A stretch of 7,307 nt of DNA, taken from NCBI GenBank assembly GCA_005885015.1, contig VAYG01000075.1, positions 6,013-13,319 on the forward strand, written 5' to 3'. The position numbers and the translations under genes are program-made. This DNA comes from Actinomycetota bacterium. Lineage in GTDB: Bacteria > Actinomycetota > UBA4738. This document shows, piece after piece, positions 1 to 6,308 of this stretch. How positions within the stretch are numbered: the first letter of the stretch is position 1; each line of letters opens with the position of its first letter. A model generated the notes under the pieces. It ran no database searches, was not told where the DNA came from, and was given only the letters and a program-made list of their open reading frames with translations.

Positions 1-1118
1 AAGTTGTCCAGGCCCATGAACAGGACGGCGACGGAAAGGCCGGCTCGGCGGGCCCGGGCCAGGCCCAGCTCCAGGACCCGGTCGAACATCACCCCGTTGG
101 GAAGCCCCGTCAGCTTGTCGTGGTAGGCGAGGAAGGCGACCTGCTCCTCCGCCCGCTTCCGCTCCGTGATGTCGTACATGACGCCCTGCCAGAACCTGGG
201 GCGGCCCTCCCCGTCGCGCACCAGCGTCGCCTCGTCACGTACCCATACTTCCCGGCCGTCCCGTGACACCAGCCGGTACTCGACCCGGAACGGTTCCCCC
301 GTTTCGTTGGTTCGGTCGTTCTCTTCCAGGACTCGGTCCCGATCGTCGGGGTGCAGGAGCTTCGCCCACAGGTGCGGGTCGGAGGTCCACGCGTCCGGTC
401 CGTAGCCCACCATCTCATCGACCTGTGGGCTGATGTAGACGGTCGAGCTCCGTGCGTCGACCGCGTCGATGTAGGTCACCACGGGGATCTGCTCCACCAG
501 CACCCGGTACTTCTCCTCGGCCTCCCGGAGCAGGCGCAGCTCCTCCTCTCGCTCGGCGATCCGGCGGGCCCGCTCGCCGGAGAGCTCCCCCGACAGGAAC
601 CCCCCGCCCATGGCCAGGATCAGCCCCACCGCGATACGGATTGCCACGTCCACCGGATGGGCCGGGGCGCCGGAGGCCGATTGCGACAGCGCCTCGACCA
701 GGAAGTAGGCGGCGCTGGTGACGACCCAGGCCGCGAACCCGCCGACCAGGCCCAGGACCACGCCCGCCTCGGCCTGCACCACGACGACCAGCGCCGGCAG
801 GTATCGGCGCGGGTCGAAGGAATACAGGGCGAGCGTGGCGAACACCGCCGCTGTGTCGGTGACCACCCCGGCCACGGCCATCGGCCAGGAGGCTCGGAGG
901 GACGGGAGGAGCTGGGCCGCAGCCAGCCCGAGAAGCACCACGACGATGGCCAGCGCGGCAGGACGGACGTAGGCGGGGGCGGGATGACCGGCGACCGGGT
1001 GGTAGCCGATCGTGTAGACGGCCATGGCCAGGGCCAGCCCGGCCCGGAGCAGGGCCAGCCAACCCCACCCGGAGGTGATCTCGCCGGTGCGCCGTGTCTC
1101 TTCGAGCCGGAAGCTCAT
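1..1118 (-). CDS. Membrane-anchored PAS-GGDEF protein, 3' end cut by window edge
   Basis: Partial gene; 372 codons are visible from an ATG at 1118 and the frame runs open off the left edge. The start is supported by purine-rich GAGAG and GGAG runs just upstream. Residues about 17-176 hold some six hydrophobic segments (roughly 17-37, 52-72, 79-101, 107-124, 125-142, 157-176), an unnamed sensory membrane domain. A charged helical linker (about 180-205) leads to a PAS domain (about 200-325, with the PAC-like RFWQGVMYDITERK). A GGDEF domain then begins at YHDKLTGLPNG (332-342). The family makes c-di-GMP from two GTP, but the visible part has two oddities: Gly342 replaces the usual Arg of LPNR, and Gly369 replaces the first Asp of the D-x-D-x-F motif, which binds metal in active cyclases. 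The GGDEF signature itself, and any EAL domain, lie outside the window. The gene is divergent from, and paralogous to, the gene at 1243. The role is probably membrane sensing tied to c-di-GMP; catalytic activity is doubtful. Confidence 0.9.
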   Translation of the reverse strand, partial: MSFRLEETRRTGEITSGWGWLALLRAGLALAMAVYTIGYHPVAGHPAPAYVRPAALAIVVVLLGLAAAQLLPSLRASWPMAVAGVVTDTAAVFATLALYSFDPRRYLPALVVVVQAEAGVVLGLVGGFAAWVVTSAAYFLVEALSQSASGAPAHPVDVAIRIAVGLILAMGGGFLSGELSGERARRIAEREEELRLLREAEEKYRVLVEQIPVVTYIDAVDARSSTVYISPQVDEMVGYGPDAWTSDPHLWAKLLHPDDRDRVLEENDRTNETGEPFRVEYRLVSRDGREVWVRDEATLVRDGEGRPRFWQGVMYDITERKRAEEQVAFLAYHDKLTGLPNGVMFDRVLELGLARARRAGLSVAVLFMGLDN

Positions 1119-1242
1119 GCTCCGCTCTCTGCCGCGAACGCGGGCGCGCCCGGCACCCGCCGCGGTTCAGGAGAGTTTTCGGCAAACCGCCACATTGGAC
1201 TGAAGCGCCGGGGAGCGGCCATGTTCAATTGCCTTTGGGGCA
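1119..1242. promoter_or_regulatory. Divergent intergenic region, presumed promoters for both c-di-GMP genes
   Basis: This is the only non-coding gap between the two divergent signalling genes, so the start signals of both should lie here. Its right half (about 1172-1242) is clearly richer in A/T than the flanking coding DNA. Possible -35-like hexamers such as TTGGAC (1195-1200) can be seen, but none has a good -10 partner at normal spacing, so I name no promoter. A GGGGAG (1210-1215) sits 5 bases before an ATG at 1221 that is out of frame with the downstream gene. A short inverted repeat ATATC/GATAT (1249-1253 and 1261-1265) overlaps the start of the plus-strand gene and may be chance. Confidence 0.45.
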
Positions 1243-3585
1243 TTGTCGATATCTGCTACCGATATGGCGAACATTGGGTCGGACGAGGAGCCGACCGGAC
1301 GAGCCACGCCCGCGCCCCCGGATCACGGCGCAGAGGCGATCATCGCGGCGGTGGGGTTCGCCGCCTCGGAGTTCCTCCGAGCTCCGTCCTGGGAGGCGTC
1401 CATCCCGGAGGTGCTGGCCCGGCTGGGGCAGGCCGCCCACGTTAGCCGGGTCTACCTGTTCGAGAACCACCGCGACGAGTTCGGCCGGCTCCTGACGAGC
1501 CAGCGGTTCGAGTGGACCGCGCCGGACGTCAAGCCGCAGATCGACAACCCAGACCTCCAGGAGCTCCCGTGGGACGGAGCCTTCCGGAGGTGGGTCGGGA
1601 TCCTTCCCCGGGGCGGCGTGGTCCACGGCCACATCCGGGACTTCCCCGAGGAGGAGCGGGTGCTCCTCTCCCAAGAGGACATCCTCTCCATCGTGGTCGT
1701 CCCGGTCCTGGTCGGTGAGGAGTGGTGGGGCTGCCTGGGCTTCGACGAATGTGTCGAGGAACGGGCCTGGACCGGCGGGGAGATGGACGCGCTCAAGGCG
1801 GCCGCCGGCACGCTGGGAGCGGCCATCGCCCGCAAGCGGGCCCACCTCGCTCTCCAGGAGGCCGAGCTCAAGTACCGGACGCTGGTCGAGCAGATCCCGG
1901 CGATCGTCTACACGGCCGGGATCGGTGAGACCGGCGATTGGCTGTACATCAGCCCGCAGGTGCAGTCCATCCTGGGGTATTCCCCGGAGGAATGGATGGC
2001 CCACCCGGGACCCTTCTCCGCGCACCTCCATCCCGCCGACCGGGAGCGGGTCCTGGCGGAGGAGGCCTACTCGGGGCTGACCGGAGAGCCGCTCCACTCG
2101 GAGTTCCGCATGGTGGCGCGGAACGGGAACGTCGTGTGGATCCGGGACGAGGCGATCCTGATCCAGGACGAGTCGGGCCGCCCGCGGTTCTGGCAGGGCG
2201 TGATGTACGACGTCAGCGAGCAGAAGCGGGCCGAGGAGCAGGTCGCGTTCCTCGCCTACCACGACAAGCTCACGGCCCTGCCCAACCGGGTGATGTTCGA
2301 GGAGCTTCTCGACCTGGCCCTGGCCCGGGCTCGCCGGTCCGAGCTGGCTGTGGCCGTGCTCTTCCTCGACCTGGACAACTTCAAGCTCGTCAACGACAGC
2401 CTGGGGCACGCCGCGGGCGACCAGCTGCTCCAGATGATGGGCATGCGGTTGCGGGAGGCGGTCCGGGAGACCGATGTGGTGGCCCGGCAGGGTGGTGACG
2501 AGTTCCTGGTGCTGCTGGCCGACCTCGAGCAGGGGAGCTGGGGACCGCGCCCCGAGGCGGAGAACGCTGTGGTGGTGGCCCAGGCGGTCGTCGCCAGGAT
2601 CCACGAGGCTCTGCGGACCGCGTTCGTCATCGGCGACACCGAGTTCTTCATCACCTCGAGCATCGGCATCAGCCTGTTTCCCTTCGACGGCGACACCGGG
2701 CGGATCCTCCTGAAGAACGCCGACGCTGCCATGTACCGCAGCAAGCGCGCCGGACCCGGCGGCTACGCCATGTTCTCCACAGAGACCGTCGACCCGCTGA
2801 CGAAACTCTCGCTGACCACCCGCCTGCGGCGGGCCGTCGAGCGGCAGGAGTGGCTGCTCCACTACCAGCCGGTGGTCGATCTGAGGGACGCCCACCTGGT
2901 GGGGGTGGAGGCGCTCCTGCGGTGGCGGGAGCCCAGCGGGACGATGGTCCCGCCCGGCGACTTCATCCCCTTGGCCGAGGAGATGGGGCTGATCGAGGCC
3001 ATCGGGGAGTGGGTCCTGGAGGAGGTCTGTCGTCAATCGAAGCTGTGGCGCCGTGAAGGGCTCATGACCGAGATCAGCTTCAACCTTTCCCCTCGCCAGC
3101 TGTGGCAATCCAATCTCGTCCGCTCGATCCTCGGGCAACTCGAGTACGCGAACGTGAACCCGCGGCACATCCTGGTGGAGATCACCGAGTCCTCGGCCAT
3201 GACCGATCCCGACCGGACGGTCCGCATCCTCCAGGAGATGCACGCCATCGGGATGCGCCTGGCCATCGACGACTTCGGGACGGGGTACTCGTCCCTGTCC
3301 CGGCTGAAGAGCATGCCCGCGGACGTGCTGAAGATCGACCGTTCGTTCGTCCGGGACATCCCCGGCGACCACGCCGCCGCCAGCATGGTCAAGGCGATCA
3401 TCCAGCTGGCCAACGGGCTGGGGATGACGCCCCTAGCCGAGGGCATCGAGACCGAGGACCAGTGGCGCTTCCTGGCCCAGCACGGATGCGTGCTGGGCCA
3501 GGGCTTCTACTTCAGCAAGCCGGTCCCGGCCGAGGAGATCACCCAGCGCTACGTGTGGGGGATCGTGTCCACCCCGTCCCGCTAG
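1243..3585 (+). CDS. GAF-PAS-GGDEF-EAL cyclic-di-GMP cyclase/phosphodiesterase
   Basis: The protein has 780 residues from a TTG start at 1243; an in-frame ATG at 1264 (residue 8) is equally possible, and neither has a clear ribosome site. There are no membrane segments, so it is probably cytoplasmic. The domains in order are GAF (about 30-195), helical linker (195-210), PAS (about 205-330), GGDEF (about 338-512) and EAL (about 522-770). The cyclase half keeps DLDNF (376-380), the GGDEF signature at 417-421 and an RxxD inhibitory site at 408-411, exactly five residues before the signature. The phosphodiesterase half keeps EALLRW (556-561), Asn614 in NLSPRQL, Glu646/Glu649 in EITES, DDFGTGYSSL (676-685), Lys697/Asp699 in LKIDRS, Glu733 in EGIET and Gln753. 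Both activities are therefore plausible: synthesis of c-di-GMP from GTP with product inhibition, and hydrolysis to pGpG. From family knowledge, the GAF and PAS domains would sense a small ligand or redox cue and set the balance. The gene converges on the mce operon. Confidence 0.95.
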   Translation: MSISATDMANIGSDEEPTGRATPAPPDHGAEAIIAAVGFAASEFLRAPSWEASIPEVLARLGQAAHVSRVYLFENHRDEFGRLLTSQRFEWTAPDVKPQIDNPDLQELPWDGAFRRWVGILPRGGVVHGHIRDFPEEERVLLSQEDILSIVVVPVLVGEEWWGCLGFDECVEERAWTGGEMDALKAAAGTLGAAIARKRAHLALQEAELKYRTLVEQIPAIVYTAGIGETGDWLYISPQVQSILGYSPEEWMAHPGPFSAHLHPADRERVLAEEAYSGLTGEPLHSEFRMVARNGNVVWIRDEAILIQDESGRPRFWQGVMYDVSEQKRAEEQVAFLAYHDKLTALPNRVMFEELLDLALARARRSELAVAVLFLDLDNFKLVNDSLGHAAGDQLLQMMGMRLREAVRETDVVARQGGDEFLVLLADLEQGSWGPRPEAENAVVVAQAVVARIHEALRTAFVIGDTEFFITSSIGISLFPFDGDTGRILLKNADAAMYRSKRAGPGGYAMFSTETVDPLTKLSLTTRLRRAVERQEWLLHYQPVVDLRDAHLVGVEALLRWREPSGTMVPPGDFIPLAEEMGLIEAIGEWVLEEVCRQSKLWRREGLMTEISFNLSPRQLWQSNLVRSILGQLEYANVNPRHILVEITESSAMTDPDRTVRILQEMHAIGMRLAIDDFGTGYSSLSRLKSMPADVLKIDRSFVRDIPGDHAAASMVKAIIQLANGLGMTPLAEGIETEDQWRFLAQHGCVLGQGFYFSKPVPAEEITQRYVWGIVSTPSR

Positions 3586-3586
3586 C

Positions 3587-3626
3587 TCGGCCCCTCGGGC
3601 CGGCGCGGCTCAGGGCGAGGGGCCGA
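3587..3626. terminator. Inverted repeat between convergent genes, possible two-way terminator
   Basis: TCGGCCCCTCG (3587-3597) and CGAGGGGCCGA (3616-3626) form a perfect 11-bp GC-rich stem with an 18-base loop. It starts one base after the stop of the GAF-PAS-GGDEF-EAL gene, and its right arm lies in the last codons of the convergent Mas gene. No T-run follows on either strand, so it is not a classic intrinsic terminator. T-poor hairpins at convergent gene ends are often proposed as terminators in GC-rich actinomycetes. The position supports the call; the function is inferred. Confidence 0.5.
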
Positions 3627-4224
3627 ACGGGCCTTCGGTCGGGGACTGGAGGATGTTCACCCGCTCCACCTTCCACCCCCCGGTCGTGCGGATCATGTCG
3701 ATCTCGATCCGGAGGACCTCGGTGCGGGCGACCGGGTTGGCCTGGTTCGTCACCGACTCGTCGACGACCCCGAACACCGTGGCCGAGTCCCCGGCGATCG
3801 ACTCGACGAAGATCGACCGGACCCTTCCCACGCTCCGGGCCCCCGCGGAGCGCAGGGCGTCGCGGGCCTGCTGGTCGAAGAAGGCGTCAACCTGGCGGGC
3901 GAAGTCACCGGCGGCGAAGGACCGGATGCGGGCGGCGTCGGCGTCGATGGTCTGGCCGGTGAAGTTGGTCAGGGCGGCCAGGAACCGGCCGGCCGCGGAG
4001 GCCACGTCGGCCCGGCGGCGGTCACTCGCCTGGGCCCCCTGCCAGAGAACGGCGAAGACGATGGCCACGGCCAGGGCGGCCACGAACAGGGCCCAGGGGA
4101 GCCCTTCGAGGAGCGCGCGACGCCGTGGCGGAGCGGCCGCCGCCGGAGCGGTGGGCTCCGCCACGTCCTCGGTTCGTTCCGAGACGAGTTCGTCCTCCCG
4201 GTCGGCCACGTGCGCGCCCATCAT
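3610..4224 (-). CDS. Mce-associated membrane protein (Mas family)
   Basis: The protein has 204 residues. A charged, Ala/Pro-rich cytoplasmic tail (1-42) precedes one membrane helix (about 43-62, GLPWALFVAALAVAIVFAVL). An extracytoplasmic domain follows with the Mas-type pattern: FLAALTNFTGQTID (81-94), FAAGDFARQVDAFF (103-116), then strands VTNQANPVARTEVL (158-171) and GGWKVERVNIL (182-192). Mas proteins follow mce operons in actinomycetes, and known examples bind and stabilise the Mce importer; the fold resembles the NTF2/VirB8 type. The start ATG at 4224 lies 3 bases after the stop of the preceding mce gene; a second ATG follows at once and a GTG is at residue 6, so the exact start is uncertain. 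The spacing implies co-transcription and coupled translation. As the last gene of the operon, it meets the signalling gene end to end. Identity rests on topology, motifs and context. Confidence 0.87.
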   Translation of the reverse strand: MMGAHVADREDELVSERTEDVAEPTAPAAAAPPRRRALLEGLPWALFVAALAVAIVFAVLWQGAQASDRRRADVASAAGRFLAALTNFTGQTIDADAARIRSFAAGDFARQVDAFFDQQARDALRSAGARSVGRVRSIFVESIAGDSATVFGVVDESVTNQANPVARTEVLRIEIDMIRTTGGWKVERVNILQSPTEGPFGPSP

Positions 4225-4227
4225 CGC

Positions 4228-5328
4228 CTACCGGACGATGCGGGAGCCGGTGGCCAGCCAGTACACGCGCTGGTTGACCGGCCCCACCCCGCGCCCGTAG
4301 CGCGTCTCACACGACTGGCCGGGGTACACGTCCGGCGGGGGCCGGTGGGGCGCGTAGGAGCGCGCGGGCGGTTCGGTGTGGGGCAGCACCTGGACCCGGA
4401 ACCAGGTCATGACCCCGTCCTTGGCCTCCTGCACGGCCTGCCAGACGGCGTCGAAGAAGAAGTGGTTGAAGTCGAGGGCCCCTCGGAGGTTCCCCAGGTT
4501 GGCCGGCTCCGCCAGCGTGGCGTTCACGTCGCCGAAGTCCCGCACCAGGCAGGCCAGGTTCGGCTTCTCGTCGTGCAGAAGCGACCCGGCCACTTGGGAG
4601 AACCTGGCCCCGTTCTTCATCAGGTTCACCAGGTCGAACCGGCGGTCTCGGAGGATGTCGGTGAGGACCGCGGTGTCGGTGATGTCCGCGGCCAGGGCGT
4701 CGGCGTGGGCGGCGAACACCCCGGTCACCTTGGGGCCGTTCCTGATCAGGGACTCGAGCTGGGCCTTGACCTGCAGGAGGCGTTCCGGGAGGTCCGCGCT
4801 CGCCTCGGCCAGGGTGGCCAGGTCCTCGCCCCGTCCGCGGAGCCCCGTGGCGAGCTCGGACACGAGCCTGGAGAGGTCCTGGGAGGGGACGGCGTGGAGG
4901 ACCTGCGCCAGGATCTCGATGGTTCGCTCCGCGTCGGGCAGCGAGGTGGTGTGGGCCAGGGGGATGAGCCCGCCGTCGGCGAGCGGCGCTCCCGATCCCG
5001 GCGTCAGCTCCACGGTGATGTCGCCGATCGGGCTCCGCCGGGTGATCGCCGCCCTCGTCCCGGAGGGGACCGTGGTGCCCGGCTCCAGGTGGACCCCGAC
5101 GTCCACCACGCCCCGCGCCGTCAGGGTCACCTCCGAGACCGTACCTACGGGGACGCCGCGCATGGTCACGTCGTCCCTGGGGGCCAGCCCGCCGGCGTCG
5201 GCGAACTCCAGGCCCAGGGTCGGGCCTCCCCCCTTCTGCAAGATCAGCTGGGTGGCGCCGGCGAAGACCAGCAGGGCGGAGATCCCCAGGAACACCGCCA
5301 GGTTCACCAGGGTCCGCTTGGTGATCAC
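4228..5328 (-). CDS. mceF: MCE family protein, last of the operon (MceF position)
   Basis: The protein has 366 residues from a GTG start. This start is chosen because it overlaps the stop of the preceding gene as GTGA, has GGGGG five bases upstream, and places a membrane anchor (about 8-29, NLAVFLGISALLVFAGATQL) at the N-terminus. The MCE domain spans about 35-115 (LEFADAGGLAPRDDVTMRGV, then VGTVSEVTLT, IGDITVELTPG). A long helical region with coiled-coil character follows (130-255). The C-terminal part holds two lone cysteines, C260 and C340, the latter in PDVYPGQSCETRYGRGVGPV, a style common in actinobacterial MCE C-termini. MCE proteins assemble as hexameric tubes that pass lipids or sterols across the envelope to YrbE permeases driven by the MceG/MlaF-type ATPase. 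The symbol rests on gene order (after the lipoprotein, before Mas), not on a database match. The open frame continues far upstream of the GTG, but that part is out of frame with the MceE gene and is not coding. Confidence 0.9.
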   Translation of the reverse strand: MITKRTLVNLAVFLGISALLVFAGATQLILQKGGGPTLGLEFADAGGLAPRDDVTMRGVPVGTVSEVTLTARGVVDVGVHLEPGTTVPSGTRAAITRRSPIGDITVELTPGSGAPLADGGLIPLAHTTSLPDAERTIEILAQVLHAVPSQDLSRLVSELATGLRGRGEDLATLAEASADLPERLLQVKAQLESLIRNGPKVTGVFAAHADALAADITDTAVLTDILRDRRFDLVNLMKNGARFSQVAGSLLHDEKPNLACLVRDFGDVNATLAEPANLGNLRGALDFNHFFFDAVWQAVQEAKDGVMTWFRVQVLPHTEPPARSYAPHRPPPDVYPGQSCETRYGRGVGPVNQRVYWLATGSRIVR

Positions 5329-6263
5329 TGGGTCCCCCTGCCGCCCTCGCAGTTCCGGGCGGGGTCGGTCGGGTCGTCGTTGAAGCCGCAGATCACGAAC
5401 TGCTGGATCACCTGGTTGAACTCGTAGAACTCCACCAGCTGGGTGTTCGTGTCGTGCAGCGGCGCATACTTCAGGAAGCCGTCGATGGCCGCCTGCTGAT
5501 CCCGGAGCGTTCCGAGGATCACCTTCATCTGGGCGAAGAACCGGGCCATCTCGTCCGAGTGCTGGTCCATGATGGCCCGGGCCCCTATGGAGAGACGGGC
5601 CAGCGCGTGGACGGCGTTCTGGAGCCTGGCGCCCTCCTCCCGCAGGACGTCGAGGGCCCGCTTGGTGTTCCCGACGGCCAGGGCGTGGGCGCTTGCCTGG
5701 AGCGCCATCGTGCTGTTCAGCTGGTTCAGCGACTCGATCACCGTCTGGATGTCGCCGGTGTGGCCGGCGTAGGCGTGAACGATCGTCTTGAAGTCGTCGA
5801 TGAGGCTGCGCAGCTCGGCGCCGTTGCCGGCGAACCCCTTGTATCCCTCGTCGACCAGGGTCGCCACGTCGCTTGCGGCGATGGGCGCCAGGACGTCGGA
5901 TCCCTGCTGGACGAGGTCCTCGAGGTCCGGCCGGACCTCGGTCTGGGTGATCGTGTCGCCGCGCTGGAGCTGCGGGGTGGACGCGGGGAGGTTCGGCGGC
6001 ACGTCCAGGTCGACGAACTTCTCCCCGAGCAGGCTCGTCCGGCGGATCCTGGCGATGACCCCGCGGGGGATGTGGGCGGAGGGCTCCAGGCGCATGGTGA
6101 CCTGGGCGAGGTAGCCATTGAGCTGGATGCTCGTGACCTTGCCGACGGTCACGTCGTTCATCATCACCGGAGCTCCCGTGGCCAGGTCGCTGACGTCGGT
6201 GAAGCGGGCCGACACGGAGAGGCCGCTCCCGCCGCCGCACGCGGTCAGCGTCGCCAGCGCCAT
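5325..6263 (-). CDS. mceE: MCE family lipoprotein (MceE/LprK position), start uncertain
   Basis: The protein has 312 residues from the only nearby usable start, an ATG at 6263 that overlaps the previous stop as TGATG. The lipobox LTAC puts the lipidated Cys at residue 9, so this start leaves only eight residues of signal peptide, too few for export. The same frame upstream reads RHDRQ, then LLASLLAALL directly before that Met, which would make a fine signal peptide but has no ATG, GTG or TTG near it. The MCE domain spans about 15-90 (VSARFTDVSDLATGAPVMMN, VTVGKVTSIQLNGYLAQV, IRRTSLLGEKFVDLDVP). A long alpha-helical region follows (110-265), then a tail with C292 and C305, possibly a disulfide. 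The lipoprotein is the fifth Mce protein in actinobacterial operons, anchored to the outer face of the membrane as part of the Mce lipid-transfer tube. The gene ends by overlapping mceF (GTGA). The family is certain; the N-terminus is not. Confidence 0.9.
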   Translation of the reverse strand: MALATLTACGGGSGLSVSARFTDVSDLATGAPVMMNDVTVGKVTSIQLNGYLAQVTMRLEPSAHIPRGVIARIRRTSLLGEKFVDLDVPPNLPASTPQLQRGDTITQTEVRPDLEDLVQQGSDVLAPIAASDVATLVDEGYKGFAGNGAELRSLIDDFKTIVHAYAGHTGDIQTVIESLNQLNSTMALQASAHALAVGNTKRALDVLREEGARLQNAVHALARLSIGARAIMDQHSDEMARFFAQMKVILGTLRDQQAAIDGFLKYAPLHDTNTQLVEFYEFNQVIQQFVICGFNDDPTDPARNCEGGRGTQ

Positions 6264-6308
6264 CAGGAGCGCGGCGAGGAGCGAGGCGAGGAGTTGCCGA
6301 TCGTGCCG
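6237..6308 (-). other. Signal peptide and lipobox coding region lying mostly upstream of the annotated mceE start
   Basis: In the mceE frame these 24 codons read a basic start (GRHDRQ with its Arg at 6308), a hydrophobic core from 6293 and the lipobox LTAC with Cys at 6237-6239. It has all parts of a lipoprotein signal peptide (signal peptidase II type). About two thirds of it lies upstream of the first usable ATG (6263) and inside the end of the preceding mce gene, which is read in another frame. Either the true start was lost from the assembled sequence by a 1-base error, or translation enters this frame by slippage, or the signal is short and weak. Confidence 0.6.

Noticed and set aside
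415..1185. Minus-strand 256-codon open frame over the left paralogue
   Set aside because: It is out of frame with the membrane-PAS-GGDEF gene starting at 1118, which has helices and PAS motifs; this one is Arg/Gly/Pro-rich shadow sequence.
1195..1223. Promoter built from TTGGAC at 1195
   Set aside because: At 17-19 base spacing the -10 position reads GCCATG or similar, a poor match, so no promoter is called.
1247..1265. CGATAT direct repeat and ATATC/GATAT inverted repeat at the start of the plus-strand gene, as an operator
   Set aside because: The arms are only 5-6 bases and sit within an A/T-richer patch; chance is a sufficient explanation without comparative data.
351..1445. Plus-strand 364-codon open frame across the left gene and intergenic gap
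   Set aside because: It is antisense to the left gene and low in domain-like sequence. Only the ATG at 1221 inside it is worth notice, and it is reported separately.
1225..3372. Long minus-strand open frame of 715 codons
   Set aside because: It is antisense to the GAF-PAS-GGDEF-EAL gene, whose domains are unmistakable. The frame is open because of high GC codon use, and its translation is rich in His, Pro, Leu and Arg with no domain pattern.
5329..6240. Upstream part of the open frame that contains mceF, which would give a 670-residue protein
   Set aside because: This stretch is the mceE gene read in a wrong frame (Arg/Pro/His-rich). The true mceF start is the GTG at 5328, followed at once by the membrane anchor and MCE domain.
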